From positions 1,441,685 through 1,505,684 of the forward strand of contig PTFA01000043.1 of NCBI GenBank assembly GCA_003342895.1: DNA of 64,000 bases, written 5' to 3'. The first letter of the stretch is position 1, and the number at the start of each line of letters is the position of its first letter. Shown here piece by piece: positions 11,121-23,702 of the stretch. Origin of the DNA: Casuarius casuarius (Eukaryota > Chordata > Aves > Casuariiformes > Casuariidae). The notes beneath the pieces were generated by a model. That model saw nothing but the letters and a program-made list of their open reading frames with translations. It was not told the origin of the DNA and did not search any database. The position numbers and the translations under genes are program-made.

Positions 11121-12469
11121 ATAAGAACAGCAGGATAGAACATGCCATGATGATTAGTGTTCTGTTTAATCAATGTTGAGATGTCATCAGCAAGAGATGG
11201 CAGGTGCCACTTTGCCATGTTAGAACGAAGACAATTTTTGGAAGGAGGAGGGGGAGGAGAGGAAGACAGGGAACAACACTTCCACAGTACTGGAAAATCT
11301 TTGCCTATTCAGAATGTGTATAGTTGAAACCATACAGCATAAGAACTGGAAAAAAAACATTTCAAAAAGTCTCAAATTTTAATTCATATTTGTCCTCTTG
11401 CCCAGCACCCTCTAGGACAACTGTCAAATGGGAAATCAGTAGCAGCTTATTGCATGGCATCAAAGCAGTCCTGTATTTAGACATCACAAGTTGCATCCTA
11501 CCCCACAGAAATTAATGCGTTTTAAAGTATTATCAAGCTTTTCAACAAACTNGCAATTGAAACTTGTCATTCTGTAGTCACAGAGTAAAGAATTAAGTCT
11601 GCAGTCATTACTGACAGCTTGTGTGTGTTCAGAGACAATGCTCTGCGACAAGTTAAGACAAATTGCCATGATAAAAGCAACTGAACAATATATTGTAGCA
11701 CAGTTCTGAGGTCAGGCATTGCGGGGATCTCCCATATTTAAGTCAAAGTGCTAGAGAATGATTAATGTCAAAATTTACATAGGCTCTTAAATANGATTTG
11801 TCATTGTGAATTCTAAACCTGAGATTAATGGGAGAACTTACGTTTAGTTACAGTGTAATATTCTGCAGTTGAACAAGGCTCCGTGTGTTGCATACTGAGT
11901 AGGAGTCACTGGCAACGTGCACACACCACTACAGAAATCAAAGAGACCGTGTACTGGACCTGCACAGACAAACCCGGGTCTCTGTCTTGAAAAGAACTTG
12001 ATCCACTTTGGCTCCAGTTTATAAGATGAGTTAAGCACTCGCTACTTGCTTGGTCCCTGTTGAGGGCATCTGAGCACGTACTTACCTCTAAGCGCTCTCA
12101 TGAGTAACACCGATGTCAAGAGCTTTTTAAATATGTACATACGTGATCTCCTGAGTACAAGTTTTCCTGAACTGTGGTTTGTATGAGGCCTCTGCTGATG
12201 CAGAGGGGCAGGGCTAGGTGGCTTAGCCCTGATCTCCCCAACATGCAGAACCTCTCAAACAGAAACAAGCTCTCCTCCTTCAAAGACAGGCCCTTCTGCT
12301 AGGAAGGGCTGGCAGAAGATGTACATCCTGCTTTGGAGGATATTGTACGTTTACTTCATGTCAACCTTCTCCAGCATGCTGGATTGCAAGTCTTACCGAT
12401 TTCTCTCCCCCGCCGCACCCTCCCTCCCCCTGCACTGTCTTTGGAGGGAGAGGACAGACAATTTAAAAT
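11121..12469. other. non-coding, no gene seen
   Basis: Unique-looking sequence apart from the purine tract listed separately. A GC-richer patch at about 12180-12440 carries no recognised repeat, promoter or coding signal. Confidence 0.5.
11239..11265. repeat. 27-bp all-purine (GA) tract
   Basis: An uninterrupted A/G tract on the plus strand containing a G5 run. Mirror-like purine tracts of this sort can form triplex (H-DNA) or G-quadruplex structures. Confidence 0.75.
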
Positions 12470-12790
12470 ATTAAATGCTCCTGGTATCCTCAGCACTGAT
12501 ACACAATATTGAATCATGCCAGGCTAATGGCTGAGTTATTCGCTACACCTTTTCTTTCTATAGCTGTTAATTGATTTTATTTTGAACTGGCAGCCCTGAT
12601 CCTATGTAATTTTATGAAGAATTATCTGGTATAGAAGCACGGCTTTTTAAAATAACCCTGCTAGAAAAATCCCATTCTTTTCAATTTTTGAGGTTTTAGG
12701 GCAATTTTTACAGAACTGCATTAATCATTCAATGCATAATATATTACTAGAACAACTGTCTGCTATAACTACTCAAAAGGGAATGAACTT
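12470..12790. promoter_or_regulatory. candidate conserved non-coding element
   Basis: About 320 bp of AT-rich unique sequence with a GTTAATTGATTTTAT homeodomain-like core around 12566-12580, and ATTAATCATTCAATGCATAAT (12719-12739) combining a TAATCA core with an ATGCATAAT POU-like site. No open frame or repeat similarity was seen. The assignment is inferred from motif density only. Confidence 0.3.
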
Positions 12791-13025
12791 TTGCATCCAT
12801 TAAATCCCAGATTCCAGGAGACTGAAACTTTAGTCTTCATCTCAGAAAAACAAGTTTTTTTCTCTCCAAGCACACCCCTTTGCTAGCCAGGGACAAGCAG
12901 ACAATAGATCGCTAATCTCTGCTGTTCCAAGATATATTTCTAATGCAGCTCGCATGGTTACAGTAAGGCTTTGCATTTGGCCCACTGTTAGCCCACCCAC
13001 AAGCTTGCTGAAATGCTGGCTTGCT

Positions 13026-13055
13026 ACCTCCCTACCTTCCCTACCCACCCACCCA
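13026..13055. repeat. imperfect (CCTA/CCCA) pyrimidine-rich repeat
   Basis: Degenerate tandem of CCTA, CCTT and CCCA units just outside an otherwise ordinary non-coding stretch (12791-13820), in which I see no gene. Confidence 0.6.
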
Positions 13056-13820
13056 AGGGCTAGAAAGTCGCTGCAAAACAGCAGACGCAGACACCGGCAG
13101 CGTGTTTCGAGTGCAGAATCAGAGACTGCAGCCCATTTCAGACTTTTTCCAGTTAGAACTGGATATTTCTCAAAACTGTCAAACTACTTTGCTAAGTTTC
13201 TGTCTGCTCATTTTTAATCACCACTGTAATTTCAATCTTCTCCACCTACTGTGAACAATAAATTAAAAAGAGGAGCTGTATAGTCAGGGAAGACTTTATT
13301 ATTAGTTTTTTCTGAATTGAAATGCCCATAGCTTGCCATGCTGACTAATGTTCTTTGGTCAGTAAATAATACCACCTGCTGAGCCAAGTATGTGCCCTGA
13401 ATGAATGCGTGCTGCTAGGTGATTCAAAGAGACCATTATTTTCCTTTTCTCCCCCTTTCTTTTTCCTTAAACAGAAACCGTAGCAGCCTTGTCTCATTTC
13501 TAGGAGCAGGAATGCACAGACCACACATGGATTTGTATAACCACTATTGCACAAGCTAATTAACCCAGCCTCTGTACTGTGCCCACCACTGGAAGCACGT
13601 ACAAGCACAAAACAAGTCGCATTCTACTCCCCACAGATGGAAATCCAAAACTCACCAGCTCGCTCACTCTCCTCCACACCCTCCTTCTGCACCAGAGCTG
13701 GACCAAGCTCTTACTGGGGCTGAAAAGCCTGGAAGAGGAGTACAGTCCTTAATACTTCAGTTTCTCAAACATCTGCTTGTCCTCACATTATAAAAAGGGT
13801 AAAGCGGGGGTCTGCTGACT

Positions 13821-14060
13821 AATTTCACAGAAGAGCCGAGGTTGGAAGGGGTATGTGGAGANTGACCAGTCCAACCCACCTGCTCAAAGCAGGGTCATCC
13901 CAAGCANGTTGCTCAGCACCATGTCCAATCAGGCTTTGCATCTCTCCAAACATGGAGACTCCACAACCTCTCTGGCCAAGTGTTCCATCACTCTCACAGT
14001 AGAACAATTTCTTATGTTTAAATGGAATTTCCTGGATTTCATTTTGTGCCCACTGAAGAC
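13821..14060 (-). mobile_element. CR1 LINE 3'-end fragment
   Basis: Reverse complement of the CR1 3' terminus. Starting at 13825 it reads as the CR1 end (TTCACAGAAG..CCGAGGTTGG), then CAGTCCAACCCACCTGCTC, then 'ggagactccacaacctctctggccaag' (13949-13980), then the complement of the 'aaaaacttttttactgtgagg' and 'aggaaattccatttaaacat' parts, fading after TGTGCCCACTGAAG near 14058. It is about 240 bp, 5'-truncated and diverged. The 3' end faces the lower coordinates. The sequence at 14061-14330 no longer follows CR1. Confidence 0.9.
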
Positions 14061-17000
14061 TCATTTCATCTGCCTTGATCAAACCTCCCTTTTTAAGTGA
14101 CTTTTCTTTAAACTAAGTATCCCTGGGGTCATTATCTGTACCAAAGAGGATGGAAAGACGTTGCATTAAGATTTCTATATCCACATCACACTGACCTGCA
14201 CAGCTCAGTGATCAAACATGCGGTACACCTTGAAAGGATGCAGCCCTGGAGAGCTTCTCTTGCCCCCCTGGGTATCTTCAAGAGGTATTTGCTTCTAAAG
14301 GACTTTATCTCCTTTGCTGCTGTTGAGCAGTTCAGATCAATGTTGTTCCTTAGTCAGGTCAGAGCCATTTATTATTTGCCCTAATGGCCACAGAGATGTT
14401 TAATTTCATTATCTCTGTTTGGGTTGCTTGGTGCAGAGATGAGTTAAGTGGATTACAAATGCCACCTGTTTTCCAGTGCAATTTTAGAAGCAGATTAGAA
14501 GAGACAAGGAAATGCAGAATGATATCGAAAGTGACCCCATATATACTGTTAAATTTGACATCAGAAGTTTTCATGAAGAAAAGGGTTGTAATAATTCAAT
14601 TCTTCTGTTATCACCAGGTATAAGCAATGCAAGAATATCAACTCTGCAGTTTTATACTTACCAAGAGAAGCAAGCAATATCTAATAGGCTCTCTAAGGAC
14701 TCCAACAAATATATTCTGCAAAGAACAGCTAGTTCAGAAATGCAAGCTGAAATGATTATTACATTTATGGAAAATTATCCCCTATAAACATATAAATTTG
14801 AAGAAAATTTTAACAGCTACAGATCACCCATGGCAAAAAGAGAAAAGAAGAAAATTTTAAATGAACAGTTCCAGTTTTGTTAGGAGGAGCCTCCCTGAAA
14901 TGAGTTACAAAAGAGGAAAAGAAATATATCTAAGACTAGTGATTAAATTCACATTCCCAAGTGAGACCAAGAAAATAATTTCTTATAATACATTAAATGT
15001 CACTGAGGTTCACCATGCTCATGAAGGCTATGAACTGCAAGAATTCAGGGGACAAAAAGAACAAGGCCACGCACGCACCGACATCCCCTCAAACACACTG
15101 AACGGGCTTCACAGTAAGGTCTCAGATCTCCCCACTCCCCGCCAAGCTTTTCTTTATCAACATCCGCCTCTTCTCTATTTTTAATTTTTTTACCCTGAAG
15201 AAGATTCTAAAGCAGTTCAGCTTTTAAAGACAAACCGACATTGCACAGTAGTTTAAAACAGTGTTGACCTAATAACATTGGTTTTCCTTTGGGGGGGGGG
15301 GAAAGCACAAAAAACAAGCAGTGCACTTCAGCAAGACACCAAAAGAGAAAAGGTAAACAATAGGTTACACAGTTAAAATTCTCTTTACTGTAAGTTGGGC
15401 AACTAATTTTAGATTATTTTATTACCTTCTACCAGTGTTAAAACAGCAATAAAAATTCCCGTATCACTCAAAAAATTCAGACTTCTACAACAGGCACAGG
15501 TTAACAGCTGCATAATTCTGCCTCTTCTAAATACATTTTTTTTCATATTTAAACACAAGGGATGGGGATATTAAGTCTTTCAATCAAGTTCAGCACACCT
15601 CGGATGTAAATAAGACTGAAGTTCACTCAAATTATAGCCCTATGATCTATTTTTCCCCATCTTTTTTCTTCTTTTAACCAGGTTCTTTTAAAAAAAGCAA
15701 GATGTCCCAAAAGTCTATGTCATTAAAAGTATTTTTGAAGCATACTGTTCAATGCTGTTCTGCAGCANGCGACAGCACAAGTGGGAGACACTGCCCGAGC
15801 CATGCCTGTTCCTGAGCAGGTCTTAGATGACAGACAGAAGCCCTGAAACAGTTCAAAGAGCTTGACAGTAGGCTAAGAAGTCGTTCCCATGAGGGTTTGT
15901 ACCAACTCAGGGGCCACAACTGAGAAGCAAGAGCACAGAAGACAACCAACCAGTGACAGGACTCATCACACCTAATCAAGCAACATGAGCTCCTTGCCAG
16001 ACAGTGGGGAAAGAGGTAGTCCACAAGCAGCACAACTTCAAAACAGAGGAGGCAGACTGGAGAAAAGGAGGGTTTCTTCTTAAATAAGAGGATTTAAATT
16101 AAAACTGTGCAAACAGTTGGCTGAAAGCAGTTTGTCAAGCGAATGCTCAAAGCTTTTGAGAAAGAAAGTGGCTCCTGGGCATGGTCAAGTCTAACCACGC
16201 AGTCAGACATGAGCAAACATCCATAGCAGGTATTATGCCATGTGCACGCAGCTCTGTGGGGAAGTAGATGAATACTGAAATTTGGAAACAGATTGTACTG
16301 GGTTGGTGCACAGGCATCTCAGCTCAAATGTCCCACCAGGCAGTTATTTGCCATTAATAGACAAATATTTGACATTTGTTTTTGCAGAGAGCCAACACAG
16401 CCAGCAGTCACTTGGCGATTTCCCCCTCCAGGCTCACATCAGGGACAAGAGGCTGCCAAGAAACAGCCACAGCAGCTCTTGATTTCCAGGACGAATTCAC
16501 ACCACACCAAATCACACCTCAGACTACAATAGCCCTTTCATACCACGCACTTGGCAANAACAGGACCGACTCGACTCCTGCCACACCTCCTGCTTCTGCT
16601 GCAGCACCCCAGGCATCCCCGCGAAGCCCCAGCCCACCAGCAGTCCTCAGGCTGTGCAGAACAGCAATCCAGGCTGGCAGATGTGTAACTGGTGTGCAAG
16701 ATTCCCGTTACATTGAGCATGGACCAGCTAATCACAGACAAGAAAAATTAGCTGGGCATCCAAGCACCTGCTCGTTTATGCAACTATGACTATGGTTTTC
16801 AAAGCAGGGGTACAAGCACTTTAAGAAGGAAGGAAAAAAAGTCCTTCAGTCACAATTCCTTTTAATTTGCAATAGCCTTTGCAACTACAATATCATCCTT
16901 CTTGGAGTGGGGATGGAAGACTCCCCACTGAGAATCAAATCATCTATTTAAGTAATTCTTTCAAGTGATACTGTAAGCTTTTAAATTATCATCTCAAATG

Positions 17001-17280
17001 TGTGGCATAAATAAAATATCAACAATGGAAAACCATATATAAATCAAGCTATTATGCAGAAAGTCATAGCAAAAAGTACGCAAAGCAGCTAGAGCATATC
17101 TTGCACAATTTGGTACTTCTTTGGTGTTCAACAGACACATTCACAAACAATAAACCTAGAATAAATGGCCCTACCTAAACAAAAGGTGCGTCTCTAGGAG
17201 CAAGGAATTCTGGAAAACTTCTTAAGNATCTAATAATAATGGTAAATGTTTTCCAGTGCAATTCTGTTAAGGTATCTGCA
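14061..17280. other. non-coding, no gene seen
   Basis: AT-rich unique sequence with a G11 run (15291-15301) and a 14-bp direct repeat GAAGAAAATTTTAA at 14800-14813 and 14847-14860. The interval 16370-16690 is GC-richer with a 137-codon open frame on the plus strand that contains an N. Its proline/serine/alanine-rich translation follows from base composition and shows no domain. Confidence 0.5.
15291..15301. repeat. G11 homopolymer
   Basis: Uninterrupted run of eleven G residues following CCTTT. Confidence 0.9.
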
Positions 17281-17360
17281 ATGATTTCCTGGGTCCTCTG
17301 AAGTCACCAAGAGTTTTGCCAGTGATTTCAGCAGAGCCACAGGATCACCCCTAGACTTGC
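17281..17360. repeat. ancient amniote interspersed repeat scrap
   Basis: CTCTGAAGTCACCAAGAG, then TTTTGCCAGTGATTTCAGCA, then GCCACAGGATCACCCCTAG follow a pattern I know from many reptile and bird loci ('..tgaagtcaatggcaaaactcccattgacttcagtggggccaggatttcaccc'). I cannot name the family with confidence. The copy is strongly diverged. Confidence 0.4.
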
Positions 17361-17600
17361 ACGGTTAAGTGCTCAGAGGTGAGCTAGCTAACCACAGAAG
17401 ATCTGAGTAATTAATATTAATCTTTATGGACAGCAGTTAAACCTACCTCTACAGTTCAGATGAACCTAGGCAATGATCATATTTTAAGGAAGTATGATTC
17501 ATACTTCTGTATCTGATTACCTTCAACCTCTAATANCAGTTTTAGAATGAAAAGATGGCTCAATTATTCTAAAGGTGCAATTTTCCATTCCTCACAAATC

Positions 17601-17703
17601 CAAAGTCCCACTGAGCGAAAGGAAGGCAAGATTGGGTCCTTTGAGTATTGTGGCATTGAGGTTAATGGGAGATTTAAATGCACAAGAAATGCAGGATTTG
17701 GTC
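17601..17703. repeat. ancient amniote interspersed repeat scrap
   Basis: AAAGTCCCACTGAGCGAAAG..GATTGGGTCC followed by GGCATTGAGGTTAATGGGAG and AATGCAGGATTTGGTC resembles the same old reptile/bird repeat type as 17281-17360 ('cattgacttcaatgggag..tgcaggattgggcc'). The two pieces lie about 240 bp apart in what may be the same orientation, so they could be parts of one decayed insertion. The family name is not certain. Confidence 0.4.
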
Positions 17704-18984
17704 ATAAGAGTATTTGAAAAAGAATTATAATAGTCATAAAAATGAAAGGATATTTATTCAAAAATGTTTCAGTGTCTCAAAAGTTATTTCTTTTCCATAC
17801 TCCTTTCTCAGATGGCTCACTGCTGCTCCTGCTCTCCTTAATCTTTCCTTTCTAATTCTTCTTTTAAATATTTATAAAAAATTTGCACAGATAGGGAAAA
17901 AGCTGAAGATCTGAAACAAAATTAATTTAATAAGGAAAGGACTAGAAGCCTATTATTGGTTTAGGCAGCCTCTTTTCATGCTGTATATTGTAACTAGGAA
18001 TAATTAATTTGAAAGTCCTTGATCTTTGGGAGCTTTTTCATTAATATTATTATTAATAATAATGGCAATTCACATTCACTCTCCCCACTTCCCTTTTGCC
18101 GGCTGTAAGTACTTCAGTGCCTCCAGGCACCCACATGCTGCCACAACACAGAAGGCTGGATTTAAAAGCTATCGCTTTCTTAGATGTGCAACAATGGACG
18201 GCAGTGCAGGCGGACTGCCGCAAAGACCTCTCAACATACCCTAACGAGAGCACNGCCGATTCCCCCAGCAGCTAACGGGACATGCATTTTGTGGTTGCTG
18301 CATTAGCAGGCCCCTAATTCACATGGCTGGACCATTCGGATACCNGCTATCTCAGAGGGCGTTCAGAGCGCTGGTCCCCAGCAAGAGCTGGAGCACCTGC
18401 AACAGAGCAACACTCCAGCTCCTTTCCTGCTTCCCAGATCTATGCAGCAGGCACAGCCCAAAACTTGAGAGAAACCATGGTCCCAGGCTGCAGATGCCTG
18501 AACTGCCAGCACCTCAGCTGGCATACGCACAGATCTGATGCTCACAGCAAGAGCTTAAGCAGAGAAAGGCTGATGGTGTTCGGGTGGCAATTTGCTTTTG
18601 GGGGAAAAGAACAGGTCTTGAGTTCAATCCCAGCACCCAAAACTCTCTACAATACTCTAATGGTGCATACTTGACATACGCTTTGACTTCCATATTTATT
18701 TATTCTTTGTGTTATGAGAGCAGTTACCCACACCAGAAGCTACAGCTCCTTGCTATTATATGTGCTTGTTGGTGGTAGACTGAGAAGAGACTGCAAATGA
18801 GGCAAACCCTTTTCAAAAAGGGTGGAGAACAACAAAGGGCAGAGCAGACAGCCACAGAGCACTGGATCAACCGGCCACGGTGGGGGCAGACAACTCTGGG
18901 GAAAAAAAGCCCAGGTCTTCTGACCCCCAGAGTAACACACTCCACGCTAGATTGCACTGCCTGCTTTCACCATCCAGACTGGGA
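17704..18984. other. non-coding, no gene seen
   Basis: AT-rich up to about 18070, including the perfect palindrome listed at 18046-18063, then a GC-richer patch to about 18960. GAGTTCAATCCC near 18620 resembles a tRNA-type B box, but no A box or element body surrounds it. Confidence 0.5.
18046..18063. repeat. perfect 18-bp AT palindrome
   Basis: ATTATTATTAATAATAAT is its own reverse complement and is preceded by CATTA. It is a dense series of TAAT half-sites facing each other. Either a chance trinucleotide (ATT) repeat or a homeodomain-type dimer target could explain it. Confidence 0.8.
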
Positions 18985-19035
18985 AGCCTCAGAGGGGCTG
19001 TGCCTCAGTTTCACATCTGATATTTAATGTCACAG
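18985..19035 (+). mobile_element. short MIR-type SINE fragment
   Basis: GGGCTGTGCCTCAGTTTCAC followed by ATCTGATATTTAATG matches the sense strand of the MIR 3' core ('ctctgtgcctcagtttcctcatctgtaaaatg'). Only about 40 bp are convincing. The flanks show no further similarity. Confidence 0.45.
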
Positions 19036-21329
19036 TGCTCTATTCATGACTACAGCATCTCGGTCTTTAGTCTCATGATGTGACAAAACACAGCTGTTTT
19101 CTTCCTTTTCAGTAATCTCACTTTTGTACACCCTATTTTTTCCACACTAACAGGCAATGGTAACGCTGCCTTCCCATGGCAAAGCCAGTTCTTCTCCCAG
19201 AATTGTTCCATACACATTTGCAGATCCAAGGCTTTTGTATAAACCTCTAGGTCTTTCTGGATGCCTGCCTTAGCAAAGCACAGTGAGGAACCCAAAAGGC
19301 CCTCAGTTCCCAACAGTTTCTTTAACTTGGAGTAGAGGTAAACCTAACAACGCATTTAAAAACTTGCACCCAACCCAATTCAATTGTCACATCCCAGCCA
19401 TGAGGCAGTGAAAACTGAGAAAATGCAAGGCCTCTATTTCTCTTTGGGCCCAAGCCATGCAAAGGGTGAACAGTAACACCTGGTCCNTTTGGAAGATCCA
19501 GCACCAGTTGCATGGGCAGCTTAGAAGTAGCCTCTGGACATGTCATTCCACAAGGCTATGGATTCACCATCTGTGGTGTCTCCTCCTTAGTGCCACACGT
19601 GGGGGGTGTTAACTCATTTTCTTTTAAACACTACACATTTCTGTCTGCTTGTGAAGAACAGTTGATAGAAATGCCTCATGAACACCTCTCTCCAAGTTCC
19701 CCAAGTCCTGTAGAGTTGCTTTCTTTCNGATTCTAAAGACGGGAATAAAATACAATATACATTTCACTTCCAAACTGGATTCCTCAGAGGAAAGAATTCC
19801 ACCCCATCTGCCACACATGCACTTTTTCTTATACATATGCAAAATAAGCCTTGTTTCTACAAAATAAGAAGGACCCTACAGACAAATAATCCCCTCTGTT
19901 TCCTATCTAAACTATTACAAGTCACTGCTAATTATTGAGATTACAACCCTTTATTTTAAGCAAGGCTGGAATAAATGTTGGTTGAGAGCATTTGAATCTT
20001 CCAGTCACTTGCCTAAATTGATGAATCTTCAGGCCAGCTCAGCCTCTTTCGATTTAAAAAGCAATTTGTCCAAAGCCTGAAATCTAAACGATATAGATCT
20101 ATTTTGCACTAAATAATATACTCTCAGTTGCAACACACTCCTATAAGTTATAAAGACACAAAGGCAGAGATGTAAAATATCATGGTGAATCAAGGAGACT
20201 CATCCGCGACTACAGTTTTATCTAAGTTTTGAAGATAGCATAAATACAGCAGCTGTTCAGGTTTCTAGGATTTCAGAACGCAAATACAAAAAAAAAATAT
20301 ATTATTTCTAGTTTGAGTATATTTTAATTCTTCCAAAACCCAGTGCCAAACTGGATGAGACAAATCTCTAGCATTAGAGCCTCAGTTGGAATAGCAGCAG
20401 TATAAAATAAGACTGGAACTCGCTGCCCATGAATGCTCTAACACAAACATGCCTGTAAGCCAAGTCTTCCACCACAAAACTCCCTGGAGGGAATTCTGAA
20501 AGGNGAGCAAATTTCAGCAGTCCCTGTGTAAGGAACAGAAAGGGAGACTAAGTGTTGGCCAGGTCAACTTCCATCCCATGGATAAGCATACGAACCTCCT
20601 GAATAACATCATTTAGGTGTCCACTTCGTCTACCCTAAATCAGTATGAGAGTCTCATCTAATCTCTCTAGGGAGGAAACCACTAGCAGTCAACTGTGTGA
20701 GCCTAAGCAAGCTGTTTATGTTCTTTTGAAGTTTATGGAGAAAAGGGTATGTCCAGAGGGGGATTCCTCCCCTCTTAAGGAGTCTAAAACAACTAGAAGT
20801 CTCTGAAGGGGACTCTTTCTCTCCACTGGTTATAGAGAAGCTCAATCTCTCATCAGAGAAGTGGAGTTAAAAGCACTTCAGCATCTCACAGAGTGNTTTC
20901 AGGAAAAACACAATGACAACTGTAGAGCATCCAGGAACTAACAGGAGCAGAGCATACCCTAGACAGTAGATAGGAGCTAGCTTTGTAGTGCTCATTTTAC
21001 TTCTCCTCCAGACAGCTGAAGCAGGTAAGTAATGCACGTGCACTCTTCACACTGCTCTACTGCTGATGAAGAACCGAAAAACTACACAAGATTATAAAAT
21101 GTAGGATCTTGGAATAAACAATGTCCTGCGTGCAACTGAGGGTTAATAAGGCATCTAAAGAAATAGAAAATCCATTAAAAAAGAAAAACAAAACAAAAAA
21201 CCAGCATATCTCCTCCCAGCTTGGCCAATGACCACGGTCACTTTGCTGGCCATTTCATGGTTTCCACATGTATGCAGCAGGACACAAGCTTTCTTTTTCT
21301 TAAGGAACTTTGAGTCTTGCACATGGGAA
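19036..21329. other. non-coding, no gene seen
   Basis: Unique-looking AT-rich sequence. A 87-codon open frame (minus, 19050-19313) and others nearby lack any recognisable domain. No repeat family was recognised. Confidence 0.5.
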
Positions 21330-21545
21330 GTATGTGTGGAAAGCTATTATTAAGTGAGACCTAAACTGCTTTGCTTTACATTAACATAAATGTTAATATT
21401 AATGGAACAATTGCAAAAGAGATGAAGCATTTCTTTGCAGGAACTTGTAACATTAAAATAGGGCAGATTATCTAGATTAAATGCAAGTAATGTGTTTAAT
21501 ACCAGATAGTATTGTTTAATCTGTAGTGCCAAAACATTCAAATCT
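21330..21545. promoter_or_regulatory. candidate conserved non-coding element with inverted repeat
   Basis: An AT-rich block with an 8-bp perfect inverted repeat ATTAACAT-AA-ATGTTAAT at 21380-21397, followed by ATTAATGGAACAATTGC and, on the far side, a GATTATCTAGATTAAATGC segment. The symmetry and TTAA cores resemble a dimeric transcription-factor target such as HNF1-like sites (GTTAAT-N-ATTAAC), although here the half-site order is reversed. No binding protein can be assigned. Confidence 0.28.
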
Positions 21546-23702
21546 TACCTTAAAATCTGCACAAGGGTAAAATGACTTTAAGACAGTTCTGTAAATTTCA
21601 GTGGATCTTGAAAGGAAATGTTAGTTTTATTAAAAAGAAAATATCACCCCAATTCTAAGTTGTGTGTGTTATGGGGAGAAGAAATTATCAGGAAATATAT
21701 ATTTTNAATGCTTATATTCTGTCACACAAAATTTGCATGGCAGCTGAAAAATATATTTAAACAAAACAAAGATATCTTGNAGTTGCAACAAAGCATTTTT
21801 GCCCTACTTCCGAATCAGGTTGTTTCACCATACTTTATTTTTCCCCCCCATTTGCTTTGGTCACATTTTGTATTATGCCTTGAGGCAGGATTTCCTTCAG
21901 AACAAACTTTCTGTGGGTGTTTTCTCAAGATACAGCATTCAGACCTATTGATTATTCTCCTTTGTAAATGTTTATGGCCTGACTCTCACCNCACTTCAAT
22001 TCAGATATTTGTCAACTACTAAAACAATTTATTCAGGGGAAAAAACCCTAAACTACTGGTGTACATTTTATCATACTGGATTTATGCATCACAAACTAAC
22101 TGGAGAGCACCANGAAGTCCAGAGCATTCAACCTCTCTCTGTAATTTGCAACTAAGCGCTGTTGTCTTTTTCTTTTGGAGTTGTAGGAAAAGTACATTCA
22201 CAGGACAGAAAATGACTTTCCAAAACCAATCCCTTCTCTCAAGTTTTTCAACTCTTCACTGAATAGGGACAGTTTTGAGAAAAAGTTGAGCAGGTGGGAT
22301 GCCATTTCCCTTCCCCAGGCACAGATAAATTCATAATGGACCANAGACTGGCCCAGCACAGAAGGAAGCCAGAGCTGGTTCCCCTCCTTCCATCTGCCCA
22401 GAGCCACAAGGTGAAAAAGGCAATTTGCGCTGACTGTTGGCAGATTACTGAGCTGTCCCTTGTGGGTTGGATGCAGCTCAGGACTCTTCGTTGAAGAGCA
22501 TTGCTTTGAAGAGAGATTACAAGCTTTATGAAAACACTCCCAACTGGCATGATTTTGCAGCTAGCCATTAAAAGTCAGTCACCATTTCAGTGACAAGTAT
22601 TTGTACAAAATCTTTTTCAAATTCCCCCAGATACCACATACCAGGCCAGTGCAAAACACACTCATTCAAAAAGGGCATGTGCTCCAGTGACGCAAAGAAT
22701 TCACTCAGTTCCTTACCTGAGATGAATTACACTCGTGGTCTAGAAGAACAGCATTCAGAGTCTAACAAAACCTAGCATAAAAACAATGCATGAGTTCTGG
22801 ATAAATAGTGAAACTTTGATGAAATCATATTCTAGGCAAGCAACATGTTTCTATCAACCTGCTCTCTGAAAGGCAATCACTCTGAGAAAGGAGAAAGCTG
22901 GGTAGAAGTGCTCCCGCTTCAATACTCCTAAAGAAACTGAGGGCTCATCACAAAAAAATTAAGGCATTATGCCCAATTCCACTGGTTTTCATTCATGTTG
23001 AGCTCCTTTATGAAAATGAGACCTGAAAGTCTTCACCTCTTAGGCTTTTGAGAAACTCGCCTCCCAAGGGGTTCCACCTGACCCAGCNGCTCTTACAGGA
23101 ACACACCTATAGCTGGGAACAAAATAGTAAAAATAAATAAAAATACTGACCATCACAATGCTATATACCGTATATCACAAATTACATAAACACATTTATG
23201 AGACAGACAATATGCAAAACAAAAATAAGTATTTACCTCCCACACAGAGCTGGGAAAAAGCCATTGTGTNCCATTCAAAATGCCCTGCTCCAATGCCTTC
23301 TCAAGCAGTTGCATGCTTTCCTTTAGAAATCCTGCAGGATTAGGATTCATGTTCATTCATCCCATTTGTACCCTTAACCTTAGGATATATTAGAACTTAT
23401 TCGTTACCACCCAGAGCTGTGATACTTTTCAGAATTCAGATCCAACTGGACTCCAAACAGATGAGTGGCGTTAGTCCGATATAGGCCTGCTCCATGTTGG
23501 GAGAAATCACAGGAGATACTGGTTTCTACAGATACTGGAAGGGGCACCCTGTTTAAGGCTACTGCATAATACTAGGACACGCAGTACTTCTACCAGTTCC
23601 ACTTTTTGTAGAGGAGAGCTAAAACTACATCTTATCTNCAGCACTTTCCGGAAGAGTTAGACAGTAATGTCATTTCTTCATACTTCACGCACATTAATGG
23701 AC
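21546..23702. other. non-coding, no gene seen
   Basis: Unique-looking sequence with seven isolated N bases. A 134-codon open frame (21618-22022, plus) contains three of the N bases and no domain. A weak hint of ancient repeat near 22970-23040 was not strong enough to call. Confidence 0.5.

Noticed and set aside
18600..18640. GAGTTCAATCCC resembling a tRNA B box
   Set aside because: There is no A box at the right distance, no cloverleaf and no SINE body around it.
22970..23040. Possible ancient interspersed repeat (CAATTCCACTGGTTTTCATT)
   Set aside because: The similarity covers too few bases to separate it from chance.
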